Source of the DNA: Bilifractor sp002394235
GTDB taxonomy: Bacteria > Bacillota > Clostridia > Lachnospirales > Lachnospiraceae
Assembly (NCBI RefSeq): GCF_052118845.1
Contig: NZ_JBQKGJ010000001.1
Span: 124,001-188,000, forward strand
Direction of reading: 5' to 3'
Length of the DNA: 64,000 nt
Shown piece by piece: positions 16,620 through 26,044 of the stretch (its first letter is position 1; every line of letters starts with the position of its first letter). Made by a program: the position numbers and the translations under genes. The notes beneath the pieces are model-generated. The model was not told the origin of the DNA. It worked only from the letters and a program-made list of their open reading frames with translations, and made no database searches.

Positions 16620-17609
16620 TTATACAATTGTAATAAATGGTGTATGCACCGGATAATCAAGATACTCCTTCATTTCATCATCCACCCTACAGATTGAAAT
16701 AGAAGCGCCGGCCATCTCCATCGACGTGGCGTATTCTCCTACAAAGCTTCTATATACTCTGACTTTTTTCTGATTCAGAAGATCCAGAACATCACCGCAA
16801 AGAATATATAATTCTTCCTGTGATGTAGCTCCAAGCCCATTAATCAGAATACTTACTTCCTCGCCTTCTTCTACCTTCATATCCTTGAAAATGGTTTCCA
16901 AAGATTCCTCTGCGAGTTCTTTGCTGCTCTTGATCGGACCGTTCCAGATTCCCGGTTCACCGTGAATCCCCATCCCCATTGCCATTTCATTTTCCCCAAG
17001 AGTAAAATTGGAATGACCAAGTTCAGGAATCACACAAGGCGTAAGCGCAAAGCCGACGGTCCGCGTCGCTTCCTTTGCTTTTTCAGCCGCTTTCAGCACC
17101 TCATCAAGATTCCCCATCTGCGCCGCCTTTGCTCCTGCCGCTTTATACATAAAGAAAATCCCCGCGACGCCGCGACGGACAGACGGATCACCGGAACAAA
17201 CGTCATCTGCTCCAACAATGGAAGCTGTCTTAATATCCTCCATCTCACACATATCCGAGGCCATATCAAACGCCATGATATCCCCTGTGTAATTTCCATA
17301 CAGGTAAAGCACTCCGGCGCCGCTTTCAACCTCTTTCGTAATTTCAAAAATCTGCTCCGGTGACGGAGACTGAAATACGCTTCCGACACCGCATCCATCC
17401 AGCAGTCCTTCTCCCACATATCCCAGAAACAAAGGAAGATGTCCTGTTCCTCCGCCCGTTATGATGGCAACCTTTCCAGGGGTTTTCTTCGCAGTGCAAT
17501 AGCATCGAAGATCTCCAGCAGTGTATTTCACCTCACCCCTATGTGCTGCATAGATTCCCTTAAGCATATCATCCGTATATTCTTCCGGCTTATTCAGTAT
17601 CTTTTTCAT
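16620..17609 (-). CDS. dhaK: Dihydroxyacetone kinase subunit K homologue (DhaK), divergent
   Basis: The ATG at 17609 (MKKILNKPEEY) is preferred over 17621, giving 329 residues. It starts two bases after the stop of the mutarotase gene. The triose-binding signatures are present: GGGTGHLP (52-59, His57), NYTGD with Asp110, and MGMGIHGEPG with His216, equivalent to the His that binds dihydroxyacetone covalently. Classical DhaK reads GGGSGHEP, while here Glu is replaced by Leu and the next residues are LFLGYVGEGLLDGC. This may mark a subfamily with a different keto substrate. It works with DhaL. The context with MtnK, MtnA and an aldolase is unusual. Confidence 0.87.
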   Translation of the reverse strand: MKKILNKPEEYTDDMLKGIYAAHRGEVKYTAGDLRCYCTAKKTPGKVAIITGGGTGHLPLFLGYVGEGLLDGCGVGSVFQSPSPEQIFEITKEVESGAGVLYLYGNYTGDIMAFDMASDMCEMEDIKTASIVGADDVCSGDPSVRRGVAGIFFMYKAAGAKAAQMGNLDEVLKAAEKAKEATRTVGFALTPCVIPELGHSNFTLGENEMAMGMGIHGEPGIWNGPIKSSKELAEESLETIFKDMKVEEGEEVSILINGLGATSQEELYILCGDVLDLLNQKKVRVYRSFVGEYATSMEMAGASISICRVDDEMKEYLDYPVHTPFITIV

Positions 17610-17611
17610 CC

Positions 17612-18049
17612 TCACAGGCATCCTTTCTGTAAAATAATGCAGGCATAATATGCATGCTCCGTCGTCGACACTACAGCGTATGACTTTTTTGCAAGATCAT
17701 AGAATGTGAAACGGTCCGTATAGGAAACTGCAGAATCTCCTCTGCTGTCATATTTCCCGACAATCCGTGAAAATTCACCCCACACCGGGGTTGGAAGATC
17801 CGATTGTTCTGCCGGCTTATCCATGATAATCACCGGATGTTCTACAAATGTATCAAGCGGAAACAGCTGCAGCACGGCGTCGAGCACTTCTGTCGCCCTG
17901 TGTCCGTCACAGCGGATATTTCTTTCTCCGTCTGCAATAGACGCCGCCGGAAAATTACAGTCACCAATGACAAGTCTGTCACCATGCCCCATTTCTGCAA
18001 GTATCTTTAAAAACTCCGGAGATAACAGATCCGGTATCCCTTTCAGCAT
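17612..18049 (-). CDS. RbsD/FucU-family sugar mutarotase
   Basis: The ATG at 18049 (MLKGIPDLLSPEF) with AGAAAGGA upstream gives 145 residues, the size of FucU. The conserved LSPEFLKILAEMGHGDRLVIGDCNFPA (9-35) includes the catalytic His22, and the C-terminal AVVSTTEHAYYACIILQKG matches the family end. These proteins interconvert sugar anomers in the cytoplasm and normally sit beside the importer and kinase of the sugar they handle. Here it would present the right anomer of the imported pentose to MtnK. Whether it is closer to RbsD or FucU needs a tree. Confidence 0.86.
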   Translation of the reverse strand: MLKGIPDLLSPEFLKILAEMGHGDRLVIGDCNFPAASIADGERNIRCDGHRATEVLDAVLQLFPLDTFVEHPVIIMDKPAEQSDLPTPVWGEFSRIVGKYDSRGDSAVSYTDRFTFYDLAKKSYAVVSTTEHAYYACIILQKGCL

Positions 18050-18159
18050 ATTTTTTCCTTTCTGACAGCAAAGATCTAAAAAGAACCAAAATCGGTCTAA
18101 ACGGCGCTGTTCATAGATACAATCAGGAATCCTCTTGATTCTCTGGAGTGAAATCTCAC

Positions 18160-18855
18160 TCACGTTGGCCTGCCGCCCCTGTGGATTCCCAGCTTCTCAC
18201 GAATCCCAATCAGCTGATTTACCTGCTCGTCCGTATATTGATTTACCTGGTCACCAAAGAACAACTTTGAATACAAGATAATCTCCGCAAAATATTCTAC
18301 GGTTTCCAGACGGTAATATGCCTGTATGATGCTTTCTTCACTCCAGGTAAGCACCCCGTGATTTCCCAGCAGTACAGCATTGTACTCATTCACATAGGGA
18401 GCTATGGAATCCGGCACGTCCTGTGTACCAGGAATTACTGTTTTGGCACAAGGAACTACTCCAAGCTGAACAATTCCTTCTGGAAGAAGACGACTGTCGA
18501 TCGGTTTGTTTGCGATTGCGAACAGAGTTGCAAACTTAGGATGTGCATGTACAACCGATTTTACCCGCTTGTCCTCCTGATAAACTCTCAGATGCATACG
18601 GATTTCACTGGAAGGTTTCAGGGTTCCCTCCAGAATTTCTCCATCCAGCTTCATTTTTATCAGGTCTTTCTCCTGCATAAATCCTTTACTGACTCCTGTC
18701 GGAGTGACCCAGATGGTATCTTCTGAAACCTTACAGGATATGTTGCCATCATTAGCCGCAACATATCTGTTCTCATACATTCTCCTGCCCACCTCAAGAA
18801 TCATATTCCGTGCAGCTGAATCATCCGGATACCCGTTCTTTACTTCCAATATCAC
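18160..18855 (-). CDS. Class II aldolase (L-fuculose-phosphate aldolase type), DHAP-shunt candidate
   Basis: The open frame begins at 18873 (ATGATGGAGGG...), but that ATG pair overlaps GGAGGG, which fits the GTG at 18855, giving 231 residues. Zn ligands are His103 and His105 in VVHAHPKFA and His166 in LLGNHGVL. The catalytic acid is Glu84 in PSSEIRMHLR. In the DHAP shunt this family cleaves 5-deoxyribulose-1-P or 5-methylthioribulose-1-P to DHAP and acetaldehyde or methylthioacetaldehyde. Position directly after MtnK and MtnA supports that role over fuculose use. A methylthioribulose-P dehydratase (MtnB), which shares the fold, is less likely because no other Mtn genes of the methionine cycle follow. 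Confidence 0.84.
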   Translation of the reverse strand: MILEVKNGYPDDSAARNMILEVGRRMYENRYVAANDGNISCKVSEDTIWVTPTGVSKGFMQEKDLIKMKLDGEILEGTLKPSSEIRMHLRVYQEDKRVKSVVHAHPKFATLFAIANKPIDSRLLPEGIVQLGVVPCAKTVIPGTQDVPDSIAPYVNEYNAVLLGNHGVLTWSEESIIQAYYRLETVEYFAEIILYSKLFFGDQVNQYTDEQVNQLIGIREKLGIHRGGRPT

Positions 18856-18982
18856 TTCATATCCCTCCATCATCGAATAGCATTATTAGTTCTCCGCATC
18901 CCTGCAGCCTCCGATTTTCCGTGTCACATGAACGCTGGAAATATCAGAATATCTGATAATCTGCAGAATACGGCGATAATGA

Positions 18983-20086
18983 TTAATGGATACCAAGTTT
19001 TTTGAACGCTTCCTCATAAGGCGCTTTGCACAGGCCCTTTTCTGTGATAATTCCAGTAATAAGTCTGTGATCTGCAACATCAAACGCCGGGTTAAAAGAA
19101 GCATCTACCCCTGCCGGAGCCATCGGTTCTTTATACCACATGCTCTTGATTTCTTCGGGATCTCGCATCTCAATCGGAATGTCGTCACCGGTGGGTGTTG
19201 CCATGTCGATCGTAGAACTTGGCGCACAGATATACATCGGAATACCATAATGATGTGCCAATACTGCCAGGGCAGAGGTCCCGATTTTATTTGCAGCATC
19301 GCCGTTTGCGGCTACCCGGTCACAGCCTACAAAAATTATCTTTATCTTTCCAGTCTTCATCAGCAGCGCTGCCATATTATCGCACTGAACGGACGTTGTA
19401 ATCCCTGCATTGCAAAGTTCAAAAGATGTCAGTCTTGCACCCTGCAGAAGAGGCCTTGTTTCATCGCAATATACATGCATGTCAGTGCCACTCCATCCAT
19501 GCTCCAGCGCCATATACATCGGCGCAGTCGCCGTGCCATATTTCGCAGTTGCCAGAGTTCCGGCATTACAATGTGTGAGGATTCCCAGCTCCTTTCCATC
19601 CTCTTTCAGATCCTCCAGTAAACGGAAACCGATCTCTCCGATATTTTTGCTGATCTGAACATCCTCTTCCCGGATTTTCTCTGCCTCATTATAAAGAATC
19701 TGTTTAATTTCCGGAACCGTCCTGGAGCTGTTCGCAATCACAGTATCTTCCATTCGATTCAATGCCCAGAACAGATTAACGGCTGTCGGTCTGGAACTGG
19801 CCAGATAATCCTTTGAAGCTTTAAACTGTTTGTAGAAATCCTCATAATTCTTCGCCTGAATCTCATTCGCCACTACTGCTATTCCATATGCGGCTGAAAC
19901 GCCAATGGCCGGCGCCCCTCTTACACGAAGTTTCTTTATTGCTTCCCAGATTTCCTCCTGTGTCCGGATCTGAATCCTCTTGATGGTATTTGGCAGAAGA
20001 GTCTGATCAATGATATCTACACTTTTTTTCTCAGGTCCCCATTTAACGGTAATTACTTTCTCAAAAAAATCATTTAAAGATGACAT
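18983..20086 (-). CDS. mtnA: 5-methylthioribose-1-phosphate / 5-deoxyribose-1-phosphate isomerase
   Basis: The 367-residue protein has the MtnA signatures RGAPAIGVSAAYG (56-68), ILTHCNAGTLATAKYGTA (169-186) with catalytic Cys173, and FVGCDRVAANGDAANKIGT (252-270) with catalytic Asp256. This separates it from eIF2B-like relatives. It converts the aldose-1-phosphate made by MtnK to the ketose-1-phosphate. AAAGGAG precedes the ATG. It lies between the kinase and the aldolase genes in one operon. Members of this family act on both methylthio- and deoxyribose phosphates. Confidence 0.94.
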   Translation of the reverse strand: MSSLNDFFEKVITVKWGPEKKSVDIIDQTLLPNTIKRIQIRTQEEIWEAIKKLRVRGAPAIGVSAAYGIAVVANEIQAKNYEDFYKQFKASKDYLASSRPTAVNLFWALNRMEDTVIANSSRTVPEIKQILYNEAEKIREEDVQISKNIGEIGFRLLEDLKEDGKELGILTHCNAGTLATAKYGTATAPMYMALEHGWSGTDMHVYCDETRPLLQGARLTSFELCNAGITTSVQCDNMAALLMKTGKIKIIFVGCDRVAANGDAANKIGTSALAVLAHHYGIPMYICAPSSTIDMATPTGDDIPIEMRDPEEIKSMWYKEPMAPAGVDASFNPAFDVADHRLITGIITEKGLCKAPYEEAFKKLGIH

Positions 20087-20212
20087 ATTTGTATATCTCC
20101 TTTCAGCCCTCCGAATCGGAGCTTTCCCACTTCCATTATACCCGTATCGATGTATGGAAGCGGGAATTCACCTGATGCAGGCTATTTCTTCTCACTTTTC
20201 CTGCCGTTCTGA

Positions 20213-21472
20213 TCACAGCGTCTTAACCGCAGCCTCCCTGGCATTAAGAACAGCGTCAACGAAGTCTTTCCCGGTCTTAAAGCGTCCCTGATGAAGTATA
20301 TAGTCTTTTCCGGCAAGAATATTGATCCTTTCTGCCAGAAGACGTTTTCTTTCGTCCTTTATGGATGTCACATCCACTACATTCGCCATACCAACTGTTC
20401 TTCTGTGCAGCTCCGTTCCTGCATATCCGGCAGTATCACGAAGAATGCTGTCAATGTAATACTCTTTAAAGCCTGGTACCTTTGCCATAGGCTCTGTCAC
20501 TGCTTCATCATAAAGGGTGCTGAATTTACTGATGAAAAGATCAATTGTTTTCTCAATCGTATCCAGACACCAGCTGCAGAAAACATCGTCGTCGGCAGAC
20601 AGGCCATTATCATAGGCAAAAATCATATTTGCCACAACATTTCCGATATCATATCCCATAGGGGCAAAAGTTCCGAATTCGCAGTCAAAAATCTTTGTAG
20701 CGTCCGGTTTAATGAAAACCGATCCGGTATGAAGATCTCCATGCAGGAGCGCCTGCGCATTTGTCATAAAGTTGAACTTTAATTTGGAAACCTCAAGGTG
20801 TAACGCATCATCGCTGTACAGTTCTTTCTCTACAAACTCTCTGTTAGGTGGAAATACATTGTTCCTTGAAGAGCCCAGATACGGCTCCATAAGCACCAAT
20901 TTTTCGGTGATATCACAGAGATCCGGTGTAATGAAGCGCCTGGTAAGTTCTTTTTTCTCTTTGTGATCCATGACCACATCACTAGACAGAAGCAGCGTTC
21001 TCGCCATGAATGTAGAGATATCATCAGCGAATCTTGGAAATGTCTTGTGCTCCAGCATAGCATCCCGCATCACCTCGAAATCACTGCAGTCTTCCATTCC
21101 GGAAGCACACATAACCGTATCAAAGAAATAGATGTGCGGCACCATCCCGGGAGCCATTTTCTCTTCCAATTCAAGGATTTCGCTCTCCTGCCGGTTCCGA
21201 TCCAGAGAAGCAGTCATATCTTTCGATATCCGTGTCTCCAATCCTGCCTGCTTGATATAAATAGAATGTCCCTTCGCGTCATATACGCGGCAGACATGAT
21301 TGAGATTACCATGCTCGGACGGAATTTTTGCTTTCATCGTAGCGGTATCCCAGTCAATTTTCCCGGCATCGGTCCCCTGTGTTTTCAGAAGCGTGTAGGC
21401 AATAACCGTCTTCTCGGTCCCTTCCGGGTCATCCTCGTTAATCATTAAAAAATATTTTGAAAAATCGCTCAT
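20213..21472 (-). CDS. mtnK: 5-methylthioribose kinase family protein
   Basis: The 419-residue protein has the MtnK layout: IKQAGLETRI in the N-lobe, QESEILELEEKMAPGMVPHIYFFD, the catalytic loop LLHGDLHTGSVFI (243-255) and the metal site IFDCEFGTFAPMGYDIG (261-277). It phosphorylates C1 of 5-methylthioribose or 5-deoxyribose with ATP. AGAGAGG precedes the ATG. It is the first enzyme gene after the ABC importer genes, which suggests that its substrate comes from outside. The two possible sugars cannot be distinguished here. Confidence 0.92.
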   Translation of the reverse strand: MSDFSKYFLMINEDDPEGTEKTVIAYTLLKTQGTDAGKIDWDTATMKAKIPSEHGNLNHVCRVYDAKGHSIYIKQAGLETRISKDMTASLDRNRQESEILELEEKMAPGMVPHIYFFDTVMCASGMEDCSDFEVMRDAMLEHKTFPRFADDISTFMARTLLLSSDVVMDHKEKKELTRRFITPDLCDITEKLVLMEPYLGSSRNNVFPPNREFVEKELYSDDALHLEVSKLKFNFMTNAQALLHGDLHTGSVFIKPDATKIFDCEFGTFAPMGYDIGNVVANMIFAYDNGLSADDDVFCSWCLDTIEKTIDLFISKFSTLYDEAVTEPMAKVPGFKEYYIDSILRDTAGYAGTELHRRTVGMANVVDVTSIKDERKRLLAERINILAGKDYILHQGRFKTGKDFVDAVLNAREAAVKTL

Positions 21473-21551
21473 GATTTACCTCTCTTACAAAAACAATCTT
21501 GATAAATATCATCATTATTTCCGATCAATCCAGACACCACTTCCAGTCAGA

Positions 21552-22544
21552 TCAATTTTCCTTCTTGGATGCATATGCAGCGATCAGAGCGAGCGCAAGA
21601 ACCGCTCCCTTAACAGCCGGAAGTACATAGTAAGGAACCGCAAGAATGGTAAGCCCGTTTTCAAGAGTAGATACCAGTGCCGCGCCGATCAGCGTTCCAA
21701 GTGCATTTGGTTTCTCAGCGCCTCCTACCGTACGTCCTACAAATACTGCTGCCAGAGAAGGCATCAGATAGTTATCACAGCACATTACCTGCGCGGAGCT
21801 TCCTCTTGAAGAAACCAGAATTCCGGCAATTGCGATGAAAACTGCCGTAATCATACCTGCCAGATAACGATATTTCTTGACATTGATTCCGGACAATTTT
21901 GCCGCTTCTCTGTTACCGCCCATTGCATACAGAAATCTGCCATGCTTTGTATAAGTAAGAAATACATGTGCTACACCAACGCATACCAGCATGATGATAA
22001 TAATCCACGGCGCACGTCCGATTGCCTGAAAGCCATTGGACAGTGTCGTCCTAGCCGGATCTGCTCCCCAGGAGGTCTTCATACCTGTTGATACAGCGCC
22101 TCCGCCAATGTACCATTGTCCAAGTCCCTGATGCACGAACATTAATGCGCAGGTTGCCAGCATATCAGGAATCTTGCAGACCAGAATCAGGAACATCGTC
22201 ATCTGATACATCACCATCGTCACAACGATACAGAACAGAATGGACACCGGAACGCTGAACCCGAACCAAAGATATCCGGACACAAACGCATAAGCGGAAC
22301 AGCTCGCCAGCGTCGCTGCGGACATATCGAATCCATCCGGAGCCATTGTGATCGTCGCCGCAATACCGAAGACGGTATTGATCGCCATTGCACGGAGAAT
22401 ATTCACGACATTGCTTCCGGATGCAAACTTACTGCCGCTGATAATTGAAAAAGCAATAAAACACAGAAAGAGCGCCAGAACCGCAGCCCAGTTTACAAAG
22501 AACCTAATGATTTTCTTACTATCGATACCAGCTTTTGTATTCAC
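21552..22544 (-). CDS. Ribose-type ABC importer permease
   Basis: The 330-residue RbsC-like permease starts at GTG 22544 after GGAGGAAACAACT. About eight to ten membrane segments are visible, together with the family stretch YAMGGNREAAKLSGINVKKYRYLAGMI that contacts the ATPase, and the IAATITMAPDGFDMS segment near the N-terminus, typical of the BPD_transp_2 family. It is a single permease gene and so probably a homodimer. It works with the ATPase and binding protein genes just upstream. The likely cargo is the pentose used by MtnK. Confidence 0.92.
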   Translation of the reverse strand: MNTKAGIDSKKIIRFFVNWAAVLALFLCFIAFSIISGSKFASGSNVVNILRAMAINTVFGIAATITMAPDGFDMSAATLASCSAYAFVSGYLWFGFSVPVSILFCIVVTMVMYQMTMFLILVCKIPDMLATCALMFVHQGLGQWYIGGGAVSTGMKTSWGADPARTTLSNGFQAIGRAPWIIIIMLVCVGVAHVFLTYTKHGRFLYAMGGNREAAKLSGINVKKYRYLAGMITAVFIAIAGILVSSRGSSAQVMCCDNYLMPSLAAVFVGRTVGGAEKPNALGTLIGAALVSTLENGLTILAVPYYVLPAVKGAVLALALIAAYASKKEN

Positions 22545-22577
22545 AGTTGTTTCCTCCAGTTATAATTATTTGCGGCT

Positions 22578-24095
22578 TCAGGACTCTGTTCCGCCGACCG
22601 CGAAGTTCATAATCCGGTTGTCCGTTGCTTCTTTTGTATCTAATTCGGCTACGATCTTCCCGCTATACATGACATATATGCGGTCTGTCAATGACAGCAG
22701 CTCTGAATCCTCACAGGACGCATACAAAACTCCTTTTCCTCTTTTTGCGATATTATTGATCAAACGGAAAATATCCTGCTTTGCTCCTACATCCACACCT
22801 TTTGTCGGTTCATCAAAGATGTAGATATCACAGTCTGCGGAGAGCCATTTGCCTACAGCAACCTTCTGCTGATTGCCACCGGAAAGATTTCGAACCTGCT
22901 GACGGATAGACGGTGTTTTTATTTCAAGATCTTTGACTAGCTTTCTGGCATTCTCGTTGACCTTTCTGCGGTTAACAAAGGACGCCGTGCAGAAATCCCC
23001 AAGGCTTGCCGCAGATAGATTGAACGCAACCGTCTCATTTACCAGAACGCCTTCTTTCCTTCTTTCCTCTGGTACAAGGGCAATTCCCTGGCGCACCGCA
23101 TCGGATGGTGTTCTTATCTTCAATTCCTTTCCATTTAACGTTACCGTTCCGCCGGTTTTCTTATACGCGCCGAAGATTGTCTTGCACAGCTCTGATTTTC
23201 CCGCTCCAACCAGTCCGGCGATTCCGACAATTTCTCCTTTTCTTACATGCAGCGTAACATCGTCTACTTTTCCATCTGCTCCGCTCAGATGATCGATTTT
23301 CAGCAGATCATCACCGATTTCACAGCTTTCCTTCGGGAAATTTTCTTCAAATGAACGGCCAAGCATTTGCTCAACGATTTCTTTTGTAGTTGTTGATGGC
23401 GTGATCATCGAGGTTCCGACAATCTGACCATTTCTCATGACAGTGTATTTTTCACAGATTTCAAGAATTTCATTTAGTCTGTGGCTGATAAAAATAACCG
23501 CAATTCCTTCCGTTTCTCTTAACCTTCTGACGATATGAAACAGCTCCTCTGTCTCGGAAGTACTTAATGGGGCTGTCGGTTCGTCCAGTATCAGGAACTT
23601 GCAGTCCATGCGCACTGCCCTGGCAATCAGAACCATCTGTTTTTGTGCCAGGGACAGATTCTGAACAAGCGTCCTGACATTTATATCTTCGATGTTCAGT
23701 CTGGCAAGTGCCTTTTTTGCCTCATCCCTCACATATTTCCATCTCATCACTCCGCCGCCATGCATAACCATCTCATTAAGCATGATATTCTCGGCAACCG
23801 AGAGAGTAGGTACAAGTGCTGTGTCAACCTCTTGATATACAATCTGTATTCCCAATTTCTTGGCATCTACCGGCTGCCGCAGCTCAATTTTTTTGCCGTC
23901 CAGCAGAACTTCTCCTGTATAAGTCGGATTTGCTCCTGCCAGAACCTTCATCAAAGTAGACTTGCCTGCTCCATTTGCGCCAACCACTGCTCTTATTTCC
24001 CCGGTTGTCACTGAAAAATTGACGTCATCCAACGCTTTTACGCCTGGAAATTCAATGGAGACATGTCTCGTTTCTAGCGTAGATTTTTCCTTCAT
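22578..24095 (-). CDS. Ribose-type ABC importer, tandem ATPase
   Basis: The 505-residue protein contains two fused ATPase domains in the RbsA/MglA manner. Domain 1 has VGANGAGKSTLMKVLAG, the signature LSLAQKQMV and LILDEPTAPLS. Domain 2 has the degenerate GLVGAGKSELCKTIFG, LSGGNQQKVAVGKW and IYIFDEPTKGVDVG. This asymmetry is usual. It powers uptake through the permease encoded 33 bp downstream. Confidence 0.94.
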   Translation of the reverse strand: MKEKSTLETRHVSIEFPGVKALDDVNFSVTTGEIRAVVGANGAGKSTLMKVLAGANPTYTGEVLLDGKKIELRQPVDAKKLGIQIVYQEVDTALVPTLSVAENIMLNEMVMHGGGVMRWKYVRDEAKKALARLNIEDINVRTLVQNLSLAQKQMVLIARAVRMDCKFLILDEPTAPLSTSETEELFHIVRRLRETEGIAVIFISHRLNEILEICEKYTVMRNGQIVGTSMITPSTTTKEIVEQMLGRSFEENFPKESCEIGDDLLKIDHLSGADGKVDDVTLHVRKGEIVGIAGLVGAGKSELCKTIFGAYKKTGGTVTLNGKELKIRTPSDAVRQGIALVPEERRKEGVLVNETVAFNLSAASLGDFCTASFVNRRKVNENARKLVKDLEIKTPSIRQQVRNLSGGNQQKVAVGKWLSADCDIYIFDEPTKGVDVGAKQDIFRLINNIAKRGKGVLYASCEDSELLSLTDRIYVMYSGKIVAELDTKEATDNRIMNFAVGGTES

Positions 24096-24155
24096 CTTTT
24101 GCCCTTTGTCCTCCAGCTGACCATTTCATCCAGGATAACTGTCTTCTCAGACAGC

Positions 24156-24186
24156 GAGGGCGCCGGGTTTCTGAACCGACGCCCTC
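24156..24186 (-). promoter_or_regulatory. Intra-operon hairpin between binding protein and ATPase genes
   Basis: A GC-rich stem with GAGGGCG/CGCCCTC outer arms but no T-tract. Such hairpins often stabilise the abundant binding-protein mRNA or attenuate the downstream genes. The role is inferred. Confidence 0.6.
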
Positions 24187-24236
24187 TCCTCAAGATCACC
24201 GTGCTATTTAATATTTAAGATTCCAATACTATTGAA

Positions 24237-25466
24237 TTATTTATGAAGCAGATCCTTCGGCATCCAGCTTGCCTCAGAGAGATAATCCAGATTGCCGTAG
24301 GTTTCTCCCGCAATGTCGCCCAGATTCTCAACGGTCGAATCGGATTTCAAATTCTTGGCAAGAATGGCAGTACCTGGAACTTCTACGACATCAACGCCCT
24401 TCTTTCCTGTTGCCGGATCATAGATATCATCATAATCATCCGCCATCTCAAGGAAGAGGATACGCATCGCGATTTCACCGTTCATTGTCCAGTCTGTTGT
24501 TCCGGCGGCTGTCCAGATGTCCGGTCTTGTCTGCATGTTCGTTACATCGACATTATCGATATCAACAGATGCCATCGGAAGTGCATCGCCGTTGTTTCCA
24601 TTCATATTGTCGTTTTCAAGAATTGCGTTATATACGCCCTGGCCATAAAGATCATAGAAGGAAATGATACCATCAACATCATCCCGATTGACTGTCTGCA
24701 GATATGCTGCCGTTACAGTATTTGCAGAATCAACGGAGTCCTCCAGCGGCTGTACCTCGCCAACCGTCTCGATCTTGCCTGCTTTTTCATATTCTTCCCA
24801 ACCTACTTCACGGCGGTCAAACGGGCTATTATAGTTCGGGCCTCTCCATACCTTGATCAGACGAACCGGTCCATCTTCTCCCTTTTCCTTCTTGGCTTCA
24901 ATCATCGAATCCAGAAGAACCGTTACCAGAGATTTATCCTGCTGGAACATCTGTGTTACACCATCAATCTTCTGATACTCACCATCGGTATAGAACTGAG
25001 TATCAAAGGTAACAATCTTCATATCTGGATACGAGTCGTGGATCTCCTTCAGGAATACATAAGATCCGTCCTGATTTCCGTGGCTCACAACCAAACCGTC
25101 ATAGCCTGCCTCTGCACAGGTCCTGATCGTATCCTGCCACTTATTGAAATCTCCGTCGCAGAAGAAGAAATCAAAATCCACTCCCATTGCCTTGCAAAGA
25201 TTTGCACAGGAATCTTTCCACATCTGGAAAATTGTAGCCGACGGAAGAAGCATGATGTATGCAACCTTCTTACCTGCTACGGGATTGTCAGTATTAACCG
25301 TAACTGACGTGGCAGCTGTGCTCGTTGATGCCACTGCCTCCGATTTTGCAGAAGCAGAGGATGATCCGGAACCAGAACCGCCGCCTGATCCGCAGGCGGA
25401 AAGCCCGGCTATCATCGCTGTTGCAAGTACAGTAGCAAGAACCTTTTTCAAAGCTTTTGTTTTCAT
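24237..25466 (-). CDS. Sugar-binding lipoprotein of the ABC importer
   Basis: The 409-residue lipoprotein has a basic start, a hydrophobic stretch and lipobox LSAC (Cys25), then a Ser/Gly-rich linker to about residue 60. The mature part is a type I periplasmic binding fold (KKVAYIMLLPSATIFQMWKDS, YDGLVVSHGNQDG, VDGIISFYDLYGQG). It is about 100 residues longer than RbsB. It captures the substrate on the cell surface. It is the first gene of the operon, with GGAGGAG before the ATG, and should be the most expressed. The ligand is unknown, but the operon points to a 5-substituted ribose. Confidence 0.9.
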   Translation of the reverse strand: MKTKALKKVLATVLATAMIAGLSACGSGGGSGSGSSSASAKSEAVASTSTAATSVTVNTDNPVAGKKVAYIMLLPSATIFQMWKDSCANLCKAMGVDFDFFFCDGDFNKWQDTIRTCAEAGYDGLVVSHGNQDGSYVFLKEIHDSYPDMKIVTFDTQFYTDGEYQKIDGVTQMFQQDKSLVTVLLDSMIEAKKEKGEDGPVRLIKVWRGPNYNSPFDRREVGWEEYEKAGKIETVGEVQPLEDSVDSANTVTAAYLQTVNRDDVDGIISFYDLYGQGVYNAILENDNMNGNNGDALPMASVDIDNVDVTNMQTRPDIWTAAGTTDWTMNGEIAMRILFLEMADDYDDIYDPATGKKGVDVVEVPGTAILAKNLKSDSTVENLGDIAGETYGNLDYLSEASWMPKDLLHK

Positions 25467-25752
25467 AATTCTCCTCCTTCGTTATACGCTTGTGAACTCA
25501 CATTCATTTTCCTGCATTTCACAGTATTCGGTGATCTTTGTATTCTTACTGTTTGGTTGAGCTTTATGTTATTCCCGCCTGTTGTTATCTGACCTGTATA
25601 ACTTCTGGCTGATATCTGTTCCCAAAATGTGATATATTCTTCATGTTTTGCAACAAATACTAACATATATTAACTTTTGCCATTTGGATAAATGAACGTT
25701 TTTGTTCTTCATTGGCCTCATAGTACACGAATATTCTCCTTTTGTCAATCAT

Positions 25753-25770
25753 TATCATGAATTTATGATA
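25753..25770. promoter_or_regulatory. Candidate operator (inverted repeat) in the divergent control region
   Basis: TATCAT and ATGATA form a perfect 6-bp dyad with a 6-bp spacer. TATCAT also recurs near 25853 and at 25865-25890 as direct repeats. The region 25467-26044 is very AT-rich and separates the importer operon from the divergent DeoR-type gene. The operator role is an inference. Confidence 0.4.
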
Positions 25771-26044
25771 GTATTTGTTAGATTCACACGATTATTAGGG
25801 TTTAATTTTGTTATTTATTACCGCTTGCAATAACATTATTTCTCATTTACTATCATAATTAATGTGAGAGTTTATCATTTTTTATCATTTCACAGAATTT
25901 TCAAGTATTGTTTCTTGTTAATTCTTTGTCGATGTGTTACACTCATCGCGAAGATTTAGAAAGATGAAGATTATGAAGAAATACAACACTTTCTTAATAT
26001 CTTTTCTATCTATGATCGATAAGGCAGAGACAGGAGGCACAATC

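Noticed and set aside
18160..18855. Class II aldolase gene as methylthioribulose-1-P dehydratase (MtnB) of the methionine salvage cycle
   Set aside because: No mtnW, mtnX, mtnC or mtnD homologue follows, and a Glu in the aldolase position (PSSEIR) plus the DHAP-type context favour aldolase.
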